64,000 bases of DNA, taken from assembly GCF_003668575.1 (NCBI RefSeq), contig NZ_RCVZ01000012.1, positions 62,001-126,000 on the forward strand, in the 5' to 3' direction. The translations under genes were made by a program, and so were the position numbers. Within the stretch, counting starts at the first letter, position 1; each line of letters opens with the position of its first letter. The notes below the pieces were generated by a model. That model saw only the letters and a list, made by a program, of their open reading frames with translations, made no database searches and had not been told where the DNA came from. Origin of the DNA: Falsibacillus albus (GTDB lineage Bacteria; Bacillota; Bacilli; Bacillales; DSM-25281). Positions 43,877-52,194 of the stretch are shown here, one piece after another.

Positions 43877-45703
43877 TTATAGTTCTATCTCAATTTCATA
43901 TTCCTCAAGCCAGCCATTGATTTGTAGGAGATAGTCAAACAATCCACGTGCCTGGCCGCCTGTAATCCTCTCAACTTTTCCTTCGGCGATTTTCCTTACT
44001 TTCTCGACGTCAAGCAAAGGCAGAATAGGGGAATCAGGGTTATCCAATACTCTGAGCATCCACTTGCTTACACCTTCCAAATAAGCTGCATCCTTCGTGC
44101 TAGGGTATGCGCTCTTCCTGCGGTTTCTGACATCATCAGGCAAGTATCCTTCGAATGCACGGCGCAGGATGCCTTTCTCGATGTTATCGATGCTTTTCAT
44201 TTCGAACGGAATATTCCATAAATATTCAACGAGGCGGTAGTCGCAAAATGGAACACGAACCTCAAAGCCAGTCATCATGCTGGAACGGTCCTTGCGATCA
44301 AGCATGAATGGAAGAAAGCGCGTGATGAACATATAGGACATTTGACGCTGCTTCGCCTGAAGTTCATCTTCACCTTCCAGGAAAGGAACTTCTGCAACAG
44401 CCTCTTGGAATCTTTCTTTTCGATACTCCTCCGGCCTGATTTTTGCCTTCAAATCCTCCGATAGCAGATTGGAAATGAATCCTAAATTGACAAGCCATGG
44501 ATAGACATCGGCATCCAAGAATTCTTTTTGGTGGAACCAAGGGTAGCCGGAAAAGACTTCATCCGCAGATTCACCAGACAGGGCTACTGTTGCCTCTTTT
44601 TTCATTTCTTTGAATAGAAGGTAAAGGGATGTTTCGATTTCACCGACGCCCGGCAGGTCTCTTGCCCGCATCGGCACCAAAAGGTTCTCAACAAGTTTAT
44701 CCGCTCCGAATACGACGGAGTGATGCTTCGTCCCGACATGTTCAGAGACTTTTCTCACCCATGGCTCATCCAAGTCGCGCCGCAGGAAATCTTGTTCAAA
44801 ATCCTCTTCGCTGTTTACAAAATCGATGGAATACGTTTCAAGTGTTTTGCCATTTTCCTTATATTCTTTTCCTGCAATCGCTGTCAGTCCGCTTGAGTCA
44901 AGACCGCCGGACAGCATGGAGACTAGGGGCATGTCTGATAATAATTGGCGTTTTACGGTGTCCTCGAGAATTGAACGGATTTTTGATACGGTTGTGTCAA
45001 CATCATCGCGGTGTTCTTGGCTTTCAAGCTGCCAGTATTGTTTCGTTTCCGTTTTTTCCTCAGTGATGATCATGTAGTGGCCAGCACGCACCTCCTCAAT
45101 ATCCTTGAATACACCGACGCCTGGAGTGCGCATCGGTCCGAGGGCAAATACTTCAGCCAATCCTTTGCGGTCAATCTTTGCATCCACTTTTGGATGTGAA
45201 AGAAGAACCTTGAGCTCAGACCCGAATATGATTCCATTATCTCTTTTAGTGAAGAATAATGGCTTCACACCTAGATGGTCTCTCCCTAACATAAGACGGC
45301 TTCGTCTTTCGTCCCAAATCCCAAAGGCGAATATTCCATTGAAGCGGCGTATGCAATCCTCTCCCCATTCAAGGTAGGAGTGAAGTAGAACTTCTGTATC
45401 GGAAGAAGTCTTAAAGGAGTGTCCGAGTGTTTCCAATTCATCACGAAGCTCCAAATAATTATATAACTCCCCGTTATACGTAAGAGCGACTGTATAATTT
45501 CCATCTTGGTACAGCATCGGCTGTTTGCCGCCTTCGGGATCGATGACGATCAATCTTCTGTGGCCGAATGCGGCCCTTTCAGAAAACCAAAATCCATCTG
45601 CATCCGGTCCACGGTGGACGATGGAGTCAGTCATGTCTTTCAATATGGATTGCTGTTGGGATAAATCTTCTTGCCAATCAATCCAGCCTGCAATTCCGCA
45701 CAT
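43877..45703 (-). CDS. asnO: Asparagine synthase (glutamine-hydrolysing), AsnO-like
   Basis: A 608-residue class II amidotransferase/synthetase making asparagine from aspartate, glutamine and ATP. The N-terminal nucleophile is Cys2 (MCGIAGW), with the glutaminase segments VHRGPDADGF and GELYNYLELR. The ATP-pyrophosphatase domain has SMLSGGLDSSGLTAI. Translation begins at the ATG that exposes Cys2; the longer in-frame start would bury it. Length and a SigE-independent-looking position fit the B. subtilis AsnO (YisO) type, though AsnB and AsnO cannot be fully separated here. Confidence 0.9.
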   Translation of the reverse strand: MCGIAGWIDWQEDLSQQQSILKDMTDSIVHRGPDADGFWFSERAAFGHRRLIVIDPEGGKQPMLYQDGNYTVALTYNGELYNYLELRDELETLGHSFKTSSDTEVLLHSYLEWGEDCIRRFNGIFAFGIWDERRSRLMLGRDHLGVKPLFFTKRDNGIIFGSELKVLLSHPKVDAKIDRKGLAEVFALGPMRTPGVGVFKDIEEVRAGHYMIITEEKTETKQYWQLESQEHRDDVDTTVSKIRSILEDTVKRQLLSDMPLVSMLSGGLDSSGLTAIAGKEYKENGKTLETYSIDFVNSEEDFEQDFLRRDLDEPWVRKVSEHVGTKHHSVVFGADKLVENLLVPMRARDLPGVGEIETSLYLLFKEMKKEATVALSGESADEVFSGYPWFHQKEFLDADVYPWLVNLGFISNLLSEDLKAKIRPEEYRKERFQEAVAEVPFLEGEDELQAKQRQMSYMFITRFLPFMLDRKDRSSMMTGFEVRVPFCDYRLVEYLWNIPFEMKSIDNIEKGILRRAFEGYLPDDVRNRRKSAYPSTKDAAYLEGVSKWMLRVLDNPDSPILPLLDVEKVRKIAEGKVERITGGQARGLFDYLLQINGWLEEYEIEIEL

Positions 45704-45745
45704 GATTATTCCTTCTTTCTTTGTGGAGTTTACTTTTCTCAAATA

Positions 45746-45759
45746 TGACGTTTACGTCA
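45746..45759. promoter_or_regulatory. Inverted repeat upstream of asparagine synthase
   Basis: TGACGTTTACGTCA: 6-bp arms TGACGT/ACGTCA around TT, 43 bases before the asnO start, with a further acgt overlapping to the right. It resembles MerR-family (LiuR-type) operators. Nearby 45787-45808 has a second inverted pair, tgacca/tggtca, with a T run. Binding proteins are unknown. Confidence 0.4.
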
Positions 45760-45868
45760 ACGTTATATTTTGGATATAACTGACTGACCAGAAAAACCAA
45801 TTGGTCACTTTTTTATCGTAAATCTAACATTTCAGAAACGCAACTATTCTGCAGAAAGGGGGTGTAAA

Positions 45869-45907
45869 ATGTGTATGAAGTCCCAAGTAGTTAGAAAAAT
45901 TAAATAA
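45869..45907 (+). CDS. Possible 12-residue leader ORF
   Basis: MCMKSQVVRKIK, preceded by AGAAAGGGGGTG at a good distance from ATG. The very strong ribosome site is the only support. It lies 60 bases before the C39-like gene. It could be chance. Confidence 0.2.
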   Translation: MCMKSQVVRKIK

Positions 45908-45966
45908 TTAAAGAAAAAATTAAGATTAATATGATACCATGATAAAAAAGATTAATGGGGTTCGGC

Positions 45967-46785
45967 ATGAATAGAAGCAGAAAATATATAATTCTTATCC
46001 TAGCACTATCCATTTCTTTACTATCAATTAAATATATAGTTCCAAGCAAAAAAGCAGAGGTATCAAATGATAAGGGTATCCTTTCCAATAAAGAACAGGT
46101 TTATGAAACCAGGATGCTCGATCAGCCAAAAATCAAAAGCTTCCCAAGCGCCAATAATTCTGATATGAGTGTAAAAGAAAAACTGAATATAGAAACAATC
46201 ACCCACACTCTCCCGTTGGATGTTCCGCTAATCTATCAAATGTCTGCTCCGAAGCTATATAATGGCTGCGAAGTTACAAGTTTGGCCATGCTGCTAAACT
46301 ATTATGATATCAACGTCACCAAAAATGATCTTGCGGAAAAAATTAATTATGTTCCTTTAACCTATAAGAATGGCCAAAAAGGGAATCCGAATGAAGGCTT
46401 TGTCGGTGATATGGCTCATGGTCCCGGTCTTGGAGTCTATCATTCCCCAATTTTGAAGCTTGCTCAACAATATGTTGGGATGAGGGCAATAGATATAACG
46501 AATCAACCTTTTTCGGAAATATTGAAAGAAGTTGAAAATGGCCACCCTATTTGGGTGATTACCACAGCTAATTTTGCACCTGTTGCCGATTTTAAAGATT
46601 GGGATACTCCTCAAGGCCCAATAAAGGTGACATATAGCGAACATAGTGTGGTCATTACTGGGTTCGATGAAGATCATATTTTCCTGAATGATCCATACGG
46701 AGTCAAAAACAGGAAAGTGAGCAGGGCTGGTTTTGAAAAAGCATGGGAGCAGATGGGCAGCCAGGCTGTCATAATCGATGAATAG
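45967..46785 (+). CDS. C39-like (papain-fold) exported protein, YvpB-like
   Basis: A 272-residue protein with an N-terminal signal anchor (YIILILALSISLLSIKYIV) and a peptidase C39-like 2 domain. Cys101 in NGCEVTSLAML, the His in YSEHSVVITGFD and the Asp in FLNDPYG form the expected catalytic set. It should act outside the membrane. ATG 45967 is preferred over 45955 because GGGG precedes it. It has no ABC partner, so it is not a bacteriocin exporter; the substrate is unknown. Confidence 0.85.
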   Translation: MNRSRKYIILILALSISLLSIKYIVPSKKAEVSNDKGILSNKEQVYETRMLDQPKIKSFPSANNSDMSVKEKLNIETITHTLPLDVPLIYQMSAPKLYNGCEVTSLAMLLNYYDINVTKNDLAEKINYVPLTYKNGQKGNPNEGFVGDMAHGPGLGVYHSPILKLAQQYVGMRAIDITNQPFSEILKEVENGHPIWVITTANFAPVADFKDWDTPQGPIKVTYSEHSVVITGFDEDHIFLNDPYGVKNRKVSRAGFEKAWEQMGSQAVIIDE

Positions 46786-46894
46786 ATTCTCTATCGATAA
46801 AATAAAGAAGGCTTGTCTTCTCAAAGACCCTTTTTTTAAATAATTTTTCTTAAGGCTATATTAAAGCTTAATGTTGATATTAGCCGTCCCAGCT

Positions 46895-46964
46895 GTTGAT
46901 TGGAGAGAAAGTAGTAGACTGCTGCCAGCCCGCGGAAAGCAAGCATCCTGCAGTGGAAATCAAC
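46895..46964 (+). repeat. Dispersed GC-rich repeat, copy 5
   Basis: A 70-bp short version with exact GTTGATT and AATCAAC ends and the shared block cgcggaaagcaagcatcctgcagtgga. It lies in the 288-base gap between the C39-like gene and the kinase. Confidence 0.8.
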
Positions 46965-47073
46965 CTTGCACAACCTCAAAACGTTACGAAAAGAACTCTA
47001 AACAAATAAAAATTACAATATTGGAAATTTATAGATTATAATAGAGAAAATAAGAGGAAAAGCGTGGGGTTAT

Positions 47074-48324
47074 ATGCCAAATCTAATTACTCATCTACTT
47101 CCAAATTTATTTTATATATTAGCAGCTCTATTTATTTTTCAACTTTTGACTGACCGGAATCATTTTCAAACAGATGAAAAAAAACTTCGATGGAGATACT
47201 TTGTTTTTTCACTATCCTCAATATTTTTATGTATGGTCCTGCCGGCTCAATTAAGTGATGATTTTATGTATGATTTAAGGAATATTCCTTTAATCATAGG
47301 TGCTTTGTATGGAGGTCCGTCCATAGGCGTACTATTACTGATTTGGACAGTGCTTTTCAGGGCTTTTTTTGGCGGAATAGGTGTGTTGACCACACTAGGG
47401 ACAGGGATTGTGGTCATTGGCATTTGTTCTTTCCTATCACAAAGGTTTAATAATATGTCCATCCGGTATAAGCTGATCACCGGATGTGCCATCATATTCT
47501 TCAATTCTCTCATTTTATGGATCACGATATCCTTAATGTTGAATAGAACTGAATACGATCATGCGGCTATATCCATTACATTGATGGAAGTCCTCGGGAT
47601 GGGACTGGTCATTTACATAATCGAAGCAATCCGCAGTGCCAAATTTTTAAGGTCGAAAATACTCAGGTCTGAAAAATTGGAAGTGGTCAGTCACTTGGCA
47701 GCAAGCATTTCTCATGAAATCAGAAATCCGATGACCACCACGAAAGGATTTTTGCAATTGCTGAAGGACGGGGAAAAGGATGAAAAGAACCTGGAATATA
47801 TTAAGCTCGCCTTGGATGAATTAAATCGAGCAGAAGAAATCGTAAGGGATTATCTGACCTTTGCAAAGCCTGCAAATGAAAAACTTGAAATACTTGATAT
47901 AAAAGAACAAGTAGAAAAGGTGATCGCCATTATTCGTCCGCTGGCCAATATGAACAGCGTGCGCTTTGATCTTTGTTTAAGATCGGTACATATAAAAGGA
48001 GAGCAGTCACTTTTCCAGCAATGCATGCTGAATTTATTGAAAAATGCTATCGAAGCGATGCCGAATGGCGGGAAGCTTGAAATACATATTGATGCAGCGC
48101 CAGATGGTGCAATTATTAAAATTTCAGATTCCGGATGCGGTATGACCGATGAACAGGTTCGAAGATTGGGCGAACCATACTTTACGACAAAAGACCAAAA
48201 AGGGACAGGACTTGGCATGATGGTTGTTTTCAGGGTAGTGGAAGCAATGAAAGGAAGAATAAAAGTAACAAGCGAATTGGGCAAAGGAACGCATTTTATC
48301 ATAAGATTGCCCCGCGTCGTATAG
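47074..48324 (+). CDS. KinB-like orphan sensor histidine kinase (5TM sensor)
   Basis: A 416-residue kinase. The N-terminal half has six hydrophobic segments of the 5TM-5TMR_LYT type (DLRNIPLIIGALYGGPSIGVL), as in sporulation kinase KinB. The phosphoacceptor His is in AASISHEIRNPMTTTKGFLQ, the N box in LNLLKNAIEAMP, and the G boxes in DSGCGMT and GTGLGMMV. There is no adjacent response regulator, typical for kinases feeding Spo0F. A link to sporulation is inferred from architecture. Confidence 0.85.
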   Translation: MPNLITHLLPNLFYILAALFIFQLLTDRNHFQTDEKKLRWRYFVFSLSSIFLCMVLPAQLSDDFMYDLRNIPLIIGALYGGPSIGVLLLIWTVLFRAFFGGIGVLTTLGTGIVVIGICSFLSQRFNNMSIRYKLITGCAIIFFNSLILWITISLMLNRTEYDHAAISITLMEVLGMGLVIYIIEAIRSAKFLRSKILRSEKLEVVSHLAASISHEIRNPMTTTKGFLQLLKDGEKDEKNLEYIKLALDELNRAEEIVRDYLTFAKPANEKLEILDIKEQVEKVIAIIRPLANMNSVRFDLCLRSVHIKGEQSLFQQCMLNLLKNAIEAMPNGGKLEIHIDAAPDGAIIKISDSGCGMTDEQVRRLGEPYFTTKDQKGTGLGMMVVFRVVEAMKGRIKVTSELGKGTHFIIRLPRVV

Positions 48325-48331
48325 CCCCCAT

Positions 48332-48361
48332 TTTTATTAATCAAACGTTTGATTAATAAAA
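48332..48361. repeat. 20-bp palindrome, copy 3 (30 bp here)
   Basis: TTTTATTAATCAAAC followed by its exact reverse complement: a perfect 30-bp palindrome, eight bases after the kinase stop. The central 20 bases equal the copies at 12104 and 30267. It might also act as a terminator, since the right arm is A/T-rich. Confidence 0.85.
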
Positions 48362-48384
48362 TATCAATAGACTCAAAATGCAGA

Positions 48385-48510
48385 AGCCTGACCGCAGACC
48401 ATTCCGCGGGACAAGGTGATTCCTGCACGTTTGGGTCTTTTTTTATGGCTGCTGCTTTAAATGTAAGTCTTCTTCTTTCAGCTGCAGGCACTTGCATTCC
48501 GCAGAAAGCA
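48385..48510. repeat. GC-rich intergenic segment, diverged repeat remnant
   Basis: gaccgcagaccattccgcgggacaaggtg and later gctgcaggcacttgcattccgcagaaagcag resemble pieces of the dispersed repeats, and gggtcttttttt at 48434 could end a terminator stem with cagacc at 48397. The gap 48325-48626 holds nothing else except the hairpin at 48579. Confidence 0.35.
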
Positions 48511-48578
48511 GCCTCGCAATATGGAACGGTTATAAAGATGTAAGACTTATTTAATATTTTGTTTATTCGAAGGAAAGA

Positions 48579-48626
48579 TTTACTCTCTATCATCATAAAC
48601 AACGACAAAGAAAAGGAGAGAGTAAA
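48579..48626 (+). promoter_or_regulatory. Hairpin covering the ribosome site of the acidic lipoprotein gene
   Basis: tttactctct (48579-48588) is the exact complement of agagagtaaa (48617-48626), which contains most of the AGGAGAG ribosome site and abuts the ATG at 48627. Pairing would hide the site; the 28-base loop makes it fairly weak, as in RNA thermometers. Confidence 0.5.
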
Positions 48627-48956
48627 ATGAAACGAATAAAAATGTTCACAATGATGATGGCTTTGGTGGGAGTGTTCTTTTTGGCAGCCTGCGGTAATGG
48701 GAATATGGACGACTCTACCAAAAACAAAGACATGAAACAGGATGAAATGAAAAAGGATACGAGCAGCGACGACATGAAGAAAGATGACAGCATGGATAGC
48801 AGCGACGACATGAAGAAAGATGACAGCATGGATAGCAGCGATGACATGAAGAAAGATGACAGAATGGATAGCAGCGATGATATGAAGAAAGATGAAAGTA
48901 GGGACAACAGCGACGACATGAGCAAGGATGACATGAATGACGATCAAGAGAACTAA
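48627..48956 (+). CDS. Acidic repetitive lipoprotein
   Basis: A 109-residue lipoprotein. The signal peptide ends in LAAC with Cys22 lipidated. The mature part is four tandem 12-residue units of DDMKKDDSMDSS type (36-bp DNA repeats from 48768 to 48911), followed by a diverged end. It is low-complexity, strongly charged with alternating Asp/Lys, and probably disordered outside the membrane. Repeat number may vary between strains. Function unknown; similar proteins are suggested to affect the cell-wall environment or metal binding, but nothing here proves that. Confidence 0.8.
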   Translation: MKRIKMFTMMMALVGVFFLAACGNGNMDDSTKNKDMKQDEMKKDTSSDDMKKDDSMDSSDDMKKDDSMDSSDDMKKDDRMDSSDDMKKDESRDNSDDMSKDDMNDDQEN

Positions 48957-49035
48957 TGTTGGCCCATTATCATTTCTTGATTGAAGATAACTAATGATAA
49001 AATAGGCTTAACTATGATTAAAGGGTGAAAAGCCA

Positions 49036-49749
49036 ATGGAAAAGCGGGTTTTGCTTGTTGATGATGAGCCCACAATATTGGATGTGTGCAAACGCTACCT
49101 CGAGCGGGAAGGATATACAGTGATTACAGGTTCAAATGGACAAGAAGCGCTTGATTTATGGAAGAAGCATGAGTTCCATGTCATCATTCTTGATTTGATG
49201 ATGCCGATTATGGATGGTTGGAAGGCTTGTGAGGAGATCCGTCAGCACGACGATATCCCGATCATATTCCTGACAGCAAAAGGAGAGGAGTATGATCGGT
49301 TGATCGGCCTCACGATAGGGGCGAATGATTATGTGCCAAAGCCATTTAACCCAAGGGAGCTTGTGTTAAGAGTAAATGGGATTTTCAGGCTGTTGGATTA
49401 TCGGCAATCAGGAAAAGTCGATAGCAGGAAGGAGGAGGGGATGATTGAATTCCCCCCTTTGTCTATCAATCCTTCCACACGGGAGGTTGCGCTCCAGCAC
49501 GATCCCATTGAATTGACCATGAAGGAGTTTGATATGCTACTTCTGCTTGCTTCCCATCCGAAGCAAGTATTTTCCCGTTCCCAGCTCCTTTACCAAGTGT
49601 GGGATACGGAATTTGATGACGATACCACAACGGTGACGGTCCATATTCGAAGGCTGAGAGAAAAAATCGAGGAGAATCCGTCGAAGCCGAAATGGATTCA
49701 AACAGTATGGGGAATTGGCTATAAATTTGTGCCAAATGATCGTCCATGA
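49036..49749 (+). CDS. OmpR-family response regulator
   Basis: A 237-residue regulator with a receiver (VLLVDDEPTILDVC, phosphorylated Asp in VIILDLMMPIMDG, Lys in VPKPF) and an OmpR/PhoB winged helix (VHIRRLREKIEENPSKPKWI). It overlaps its kinase gene by four bases. The pair runs directly into the cytochrome b/sulfite-oxidase-like gene, so that enzyme is the likely target. Confidence 0.93.
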   Translation: MEKRVLLVDDEPTILDVCKRYLEREGYTVITGSNGQEALDLWKKHEFHVIILDLMMPIMDGWKACEEIRQHDDIPIIFLTAKGEEYDRLIGLTIGANDYVPKPFNPRELVLRVNGIFRLLDYRQSGKVDSRKEEGMIEFPPLSINPSTREVALQHDPIELTMKEFDMLLLLASHPKQVFSRSQLLYQVWDTEFDDDTTTVTVHIRRLREKIEENPSKPKWIQTVWGIGYKFVPNDRP

Positions 49750-50810
49750 AGATTAAATGGATATTTCTCATTGCCAATGGCGTCAGTGTTCTTATGATGT
49801 TTACTTTTTTGACCATCAGCTACGTGTATATGGTCCTGCCGAATAATATCATTTTTTGGCTTTCAGTCATCACGATATGCTCTTCGGTTCTATCCAGTGT
49901 AATCCATTATATGTTTACAAAGCCTGTGGAGCGGTCGATCCATCTGTTGGCAAAAGAGTCTCAGGAAATTGCGAAAGGGAACTTTGATCGGAAGCTGCCC
50001 GTTGAAGGACCTTTTGAAATTAAGGAGCTGACCAATCGCTTTAACCAAATGAGCGAGCGGCTGAATGAAGCCTTTTTTCAAATCAAGCAATCGGAAATGA
50101 GCAGAAAGGAGCTTGTGGCCAACATCTCCCATGATCTGCGCACACCGATGTCATCCATAAAGGCTTTCGTCTCGGCAATCCAGGATGGCGTCGTCGAAGA
50201 TGAAGAAACATTCAAGCAATATTTGAAAACCATCGTTTTGGAAACAGAGCGGCTAGATCAGTTAATCCAGCAGTTATTTCAGCTTTCCTTATTGGATTCC
50301 GGCGCCATCAAGCTTCAGAAGGAAGAAATCAATATAGATGAATTTCTGCTTTCTGTATTTGAGCATGAACAAATTCACCTGCAAAAGAAGAAGATAGAGC
50401 TGAATATCGACCTTCCTAATCAAATTCCCAAGATCGATGTCGACAAAAGCTACTTTGAGAAAGTGCTGTTTAACCTTCTGGATAATGCCATTCGGTTCTC
50501 ACCGGTAAACGGGGTAATAGACATTAAAGTACAGCCTGTAAAAGACAAAGAGCTATTGATCTCGATCCGGGATCATGGTGAAGGAATTTCAGAGGAAGAG
50601 CTTCCCCATATTTTTGAACGGATGTATCGGGTAGAAAAGTCCCGCAATCAGCAGTTTGGGGGTGCCGGTCTCGGGTTGGCCATCGCGAAAACAATCGTTG
50701 AGAGACATGGGGGCACAATCATGGCAGAAAGCAAAGTGAAAAAGGGCAGCATATTCTCGATCATCATACCGATAAAAAATCGTGAAGAAGGTGAGAGTGG
50801 TGAATTATAA
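49746..50810 (+). CDS. HAMP-containing sensor histidine kinase
   Basis: A 354-residue kinase with two N-terminal membrane helices close together and almost no extracellular loop, then a HAMP domain (FTKPVERSIHLLAKESQEIA), HisKA with the phosphoacceptor in ANISHDLRTPMSSIKAFV, N box VLFNLLDNAIRFSP, and G boxes. The short sensor suggests membrane or intracellular stress sensing. Overlaps at both ends (ATGA with the regulator, about 11 bases with the oxidoreductase) indicate a three-gene operon. Confidence 0.92.
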   Translation: MKIKWIFLIANGVSVLMMFTFLTISYVYMVLPNNIIFWLSVITICSSVLSSVIHYMFTKPVERSIHLLAKESQEIAKGNFDRKLPVEGPFEIKELTNRFNQMSERLNEAFFQIKQSEMSRKELVANISHDLRTPMSSIKAFVSAIQDGVVEDEETFKQYLKTIVLETERLDQLIQQLFQLSLLDSGAIKLQKEEINIDEFLLSVFEHEQIHLQKKKIELNIDLPNQIPKIDVDKSYFEKVLFNLLDNAIRFSPVNGVIDIKVQPVKDKELLISIRDHGEGISEEELPHIFERMYRVEKSRNQQFGGAGLGLAIAKTIVERHGGTIMAESKVKKGSIFSIIIPIKNREEGESGEL

Positions 50811-52032
50811 ACTCTTTTTTCAACGGAATTTGAACTTTGGAAAAAGGTTGATCAGGCTGCATCATTCCAATGCAATTCTCTTTCTTGTTTTAACCCTCAC
50901 AGGATTTATCCTGTTTTCGACTACATTCCGTTCAGTCTTTCCGGCCATAAGGGTCATGATCCGGGATGTCCATATTTGGATTGGAGTGGTCCTTTGTTTG
51001 CCATTTTTGTTTTATTTGCCTAAGATGGTCAAGCATTTAAATACGCTGAAAAAAAGAAAAAACAACCGCATTAATTTATATTTAGTTTTAACGATCTTGA
51101 TCCTGTTGATCGTTTCAGGATTCCTATTGACCTTTCACCGCGATTTTGCCCCTCAAGTCAGTACGGGGGCGCTGTTCATCCACGATTTTTCCACATGGTT
51201 CGGGGTTCCGTATGTCATTTATCACAGCATCACTCGGAGCAAGTGGTTCAAAAAGCTTGGCAAGCCAGCTGCTCCGAAGAGGACGCTTGATGATCCGATC
51301 GTGATTGATGACCACAACCCGATCTATACTCGCCGTTCCTTCTTGAAGGCTGTGAGTGCCAGCGCGATCGTCATTGTCTTTTTGCCTTTCATAGCCAGAT
51401 GGTTTCGTTCGTATTTGCCGGCATCAGGTGGGACAGGAGCAGTCATCGGGGAGGGGAACAAGCTTAAGCCGCTCCCGACACCTAATGCGAAGTCCGCTCC
51501 TCCCATCGGCGGGGGAAGGCGTGGACAGTTCCGCTATTATACGGTTACAGAAGTGCCGAAGCTGAACAATGACAATTTCAGCTTTACAATCGATGGGCTG
51601 GTCAAGAAACAGAATGTGTATAAATGGGATGAGTTCGTTAAATTGAGTCGAGATGTCCAAGTGAGCGACTTCCATTGTGTTACTGGCTGGAGCGTATATG
51701 ACATCACGTGGGAAGGAATACCGTTAAAGAAGCTCCTTCAGCAGGCAGGGATTCAAAAAGGGGCAAAATATGTGAAGTTCTACTCTGCTGACGGGGTATA
51801 CACGGATACTTTATCGATGAAGCAGGCGATGATGGACGACATCATGGTGGCTGTCTTGATGGACGGGCAGCTGATCAGCCAAAAAAATGGAGGTCCTGTT
51901 CGCCTCATCGTCCCAAAGATGTATGCGTATAAATCGGTTAAGTGGCTGAATCGAATCGAAGTAATCTCCCACAATCACACTGGCTATTGGGAGCAGAGGG
52001 GCTATTCCAAAGACGCATGGGTCAAATCTTGA
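50800..52032 (+). CDS. Fused cytochrome b561-type / sulfite-oxidase-fold molybdopterin oxidoreductase
   Basis: A 410-residue fusion. Residues 1-145 hold four membrane helices with histidines placed for heme b (LHHSNAILF, RDVHIWIGV, LLTFHRD, IHDFSTWFG, YHSIT). At 178-184 a twin-arginine RRSFLKA motif precedes another hydrophobic segment. The C-terminal domain has the sulfite-oxidase/MsrP molybdopterin fold, with Cys293 in DFHCVTGWS as the molybdenum ligand. It resembles MsrP and a heme membrane partner joined in one chain. GTG 50800 is supported by GAAGGTGAGA; GTG 50782 or 50797 are possible. The substrate is unknown. Confidence 0.8.
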   Translation: MNYKLFFQRNLNFGKRLIRLHHSNAILFLVLTLTGFILFSTTFRSVFPAIRVMIRDVHIWIGVVLCLPFLFYLPKMVKHLNTLKKRKNNRINLYLVLTILILLIVSGFLLTFHRDFAPQVSTGALFIHDFSTWFGVPYVIYHSITRSKWFKKLGKPAAPKRTLDDPIVIDDHNPIYTRRSFLKAVSASAIVIVFLPFIARWFRSYLPASGGTGAVIGEGNKLKPLPTPNAKSAPPIGGGRRGQFRYYTVTEVPKLNNDNFSFTIDGLVKKQNVYKWDEFVKLSRDVQVSDFHCVTGWSVYDITWEGIPLKKLLQQAGIQKGAKYVKFYSADGVYTDTLSMKQAMMDDIMVAVLMDGQLISQKNGGPVRLIVPKMYAYKSVKWLNRIEVISHNHTGYWEQRGYSKDAWVKS

Positions 52033-52063
52033 AAGAAAATTCGGAATTTTCCATTGACATTCG

Positions 52064-52092
52064 AATCGCAATGATGTAAGTTATGAGAATAT
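52064..52092 (+). promoter_or_regulatory. Probable SigA promoter of the methionine operon
   Basis: TTGACA (52064-52069), 17 bases, TAAGTT (52087-52092): a perfect -35 and a 4/6 -10 box, about 100 bases before the SAM riboswitch. Confidence 0.5.
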
Positions 52093-52194
52093 TAAATTAT
52101 TAGCCAGTGTACTTGATTAGAAGTGAAAAGTAAAAAGTTAGCATTGCTGATTAGCAACAAACTTTGCAAAGCAGCAAAATGAAAAATGAATAGT

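Noticed and set aside
45967-46785. C39-like protein as a bacteriocin leader peptidase
   Set aside because: It lacks ABC transporter domains or a precursor with a double-glycine leader nearby; it fits the standalone YvpB-like exported family better.
47850-48947. 365-codon ORF on the minus strand across the kinase end and the lipoprotein gene
   Set aside because: It is antisense to a clear kinase and to a lipoprotein with a perfect lipobox; its apparent repeats (low-complexity Ile/Val/His and Ser/Leu) are the mirror of the 36-bp DNA repeats, and no ribosome site precedes it.
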